Shown here: positions 58,759 through 64,000 of the stretch, in pieces | Layout of the letters: each line of letters opens with the position of its first letter | How positions within the stretch are numbered: position 1 is the first letter of the stretch | Assembly: GCA_019188255.1 (NCBI GenBank) | Contig: JAETXT010000014.1 | Coordinates: forward strand, 1,860,001-1,924,000 | Length of the DNA: 64,000 nt | Direction: 5' to 3' | Origin: Verticillium longisporum | Taxonomy: Eukaryota; Ascomycota; Sordariomycetes; Glomerellales; Plectosphaerellaceae | Translations under genes and position numbers: made by a program | Notes under the pieces: model-generated | What the model was told of the DNA's origin: nothing | The model's database searches: none | Seen by the model: the letters and a program-made list of their open reading frames with translations, nothing else

Positions 58759-59328
58759 ATGCACATCCAACTACCCACTCTAGTTGCTGCGCTGCAGATC
58801 CTTCCGGTTGTTTCTGCTGCTGGCTTTCACCTTTTTGACCGACGCATGACGTGGAACTACGAGGATTGTCAGGACGGCTGCCCCAAGAAGTCGAGTTGCT
58901 GCGGCAACATCTTCACCGCTGTAGAGGATGTGTTGCTGATTCCAAGTAATCAGTACAACTGCGACACGATTCGCAACAAGGCATGTCCACAGCGAAACAC
59001 GAAGGAAGAGCGTGGAGACTGACTGCAATAGAATTACATTGAAGGCCCCGAAAAAACAAGCCACATCGGACACGGCACCGTCATTAGGGGACAATGTGGT
59101 TCTCGGTCTCTTACGCTCTACCCCGTGAGCAATGGCAACGAGCTGGAAGTCTGGGAGTCGGGCGGCAGCAAAATGTACGGGAAGTGCTATCGTCAGGATG
59201 GTGGCAAGAAGCTCACATGTGACGACAATGGCGGCCTCGCCTGTCGCGGCATCGAAGGCGAGCCGAAGCAGGGGTCCTGCAAGATTTCCGCGACGGACGT
59301 CTGGGTGTGTCCTGTCAGCCTCTGCTAG
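58759..59328 (+). CDS. Small secreted cysteine-rich protein (effector-like), two exons
   Basis: The start MHIQLPTLVAALQILPVVSAAG is a clear signal peptide. Exon 1 contains EDCQDGCPKKSSCCGN. The second part, in frame from about 59032 to the stop at 59328, contains GHGTVIRGQCGSRSLTLYPV and six more cysteines, ending VCPVSLC. The first frame runs into a stop at 59022-59024, so an intron is required. Candidate splices that keep frame are 58921-59031, 58946-59044 and 58985-59044; I cannot choose between them. The mature protein is about 115-140 residues with 11-13 cysteines, probably disulfide-bonded and extracellular. Family not recognised. The gene ends 58 bp before the convergent DUF2264 gene. 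Confidence 0.7.
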
Positions 59329-59386
59329 GTTCGCCATGGCGTCGGGGCAATGAAGCCTCAAGAGGGAAGACAGGGTGCGTCCTCGT

Positions 59387-64000
<4,614 letters not shown>

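Overview
The window looks like nuclear DNA of a filamentous ascomycete (Pezizomycotina, most likely a Sordariomycete; inference). Genes carry short 44-86 bp introns with GT...CTAAC/CTGAC...AG signals, families are fungal (Psf3, mitochondrial MnSOD, AAT permease, DAL5-type MFS transporter, DUF2264 protein, ATF/CREB bZIP, NRPS), and the repeats bear the CpA-to-TpA, TA-rich mutation pattern of repeat-induced point mutation (RIP).

Left gene block (1-22.5 kb). Three genes read rightward: a flavin/NADPH reductase fused to cytochrome b5 (5' end outside the window), an HSL-type alpha/beta hydrolase with a one-base frameshift, and a 2708-residue NRPS-like gene. The NRPS-like frame is intact over 8.1 kb, yet all four carrier-protein sites lack the phosphopantetheine serine, both late condensation domains lack the HH pair, one A domain is reduced to its C-terminal part and the other has degenerate core motifs. 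A minus-strand bZIP gene with an AT-hook-like motif follows beyond a long intergenic stretch containing a RIP-mutated inverted-repeat element (about 20.26-21.07 kb).

Transposon block (26.25-49.84 kb). One RIP-degraded Gypsy element (214-bp LTRs at 26254-26467 and 49624-49837, TSD ctggg/ctagg) holds all the rest: sequence of two Copia-type elements in opposite orientation (291-bp LTRs) and three almost identical, un-RIPed 1.86-kb pogo/Fot1-like DNA transposons (A 28531-30390, B 40521-42378, C 44858-46717) with TA duplications. Target-site duplications and the broken Gypsy RT frame no longer match locally. They match again across A/C and across the two Copia copies, so the block was rearranged by exchange between inverted repeats.

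Right gene block (50.2-64 kb). An amino-acid permease (-), SOD2 (-) and PSF3 (+) sharing a 473-bp divergent promoter, a small secreted cysteine-rich protein (+), a DUF2264 protein (-) and a DAL5/ACS-family transporter (-). These are intact multi-exon genes of ordinary base composition.

No rRNA gene, tRNA gene or CRISPR array was recognised by eye. Splice sites were placed by reading-frame continuity and family conservation, not by transcripts.
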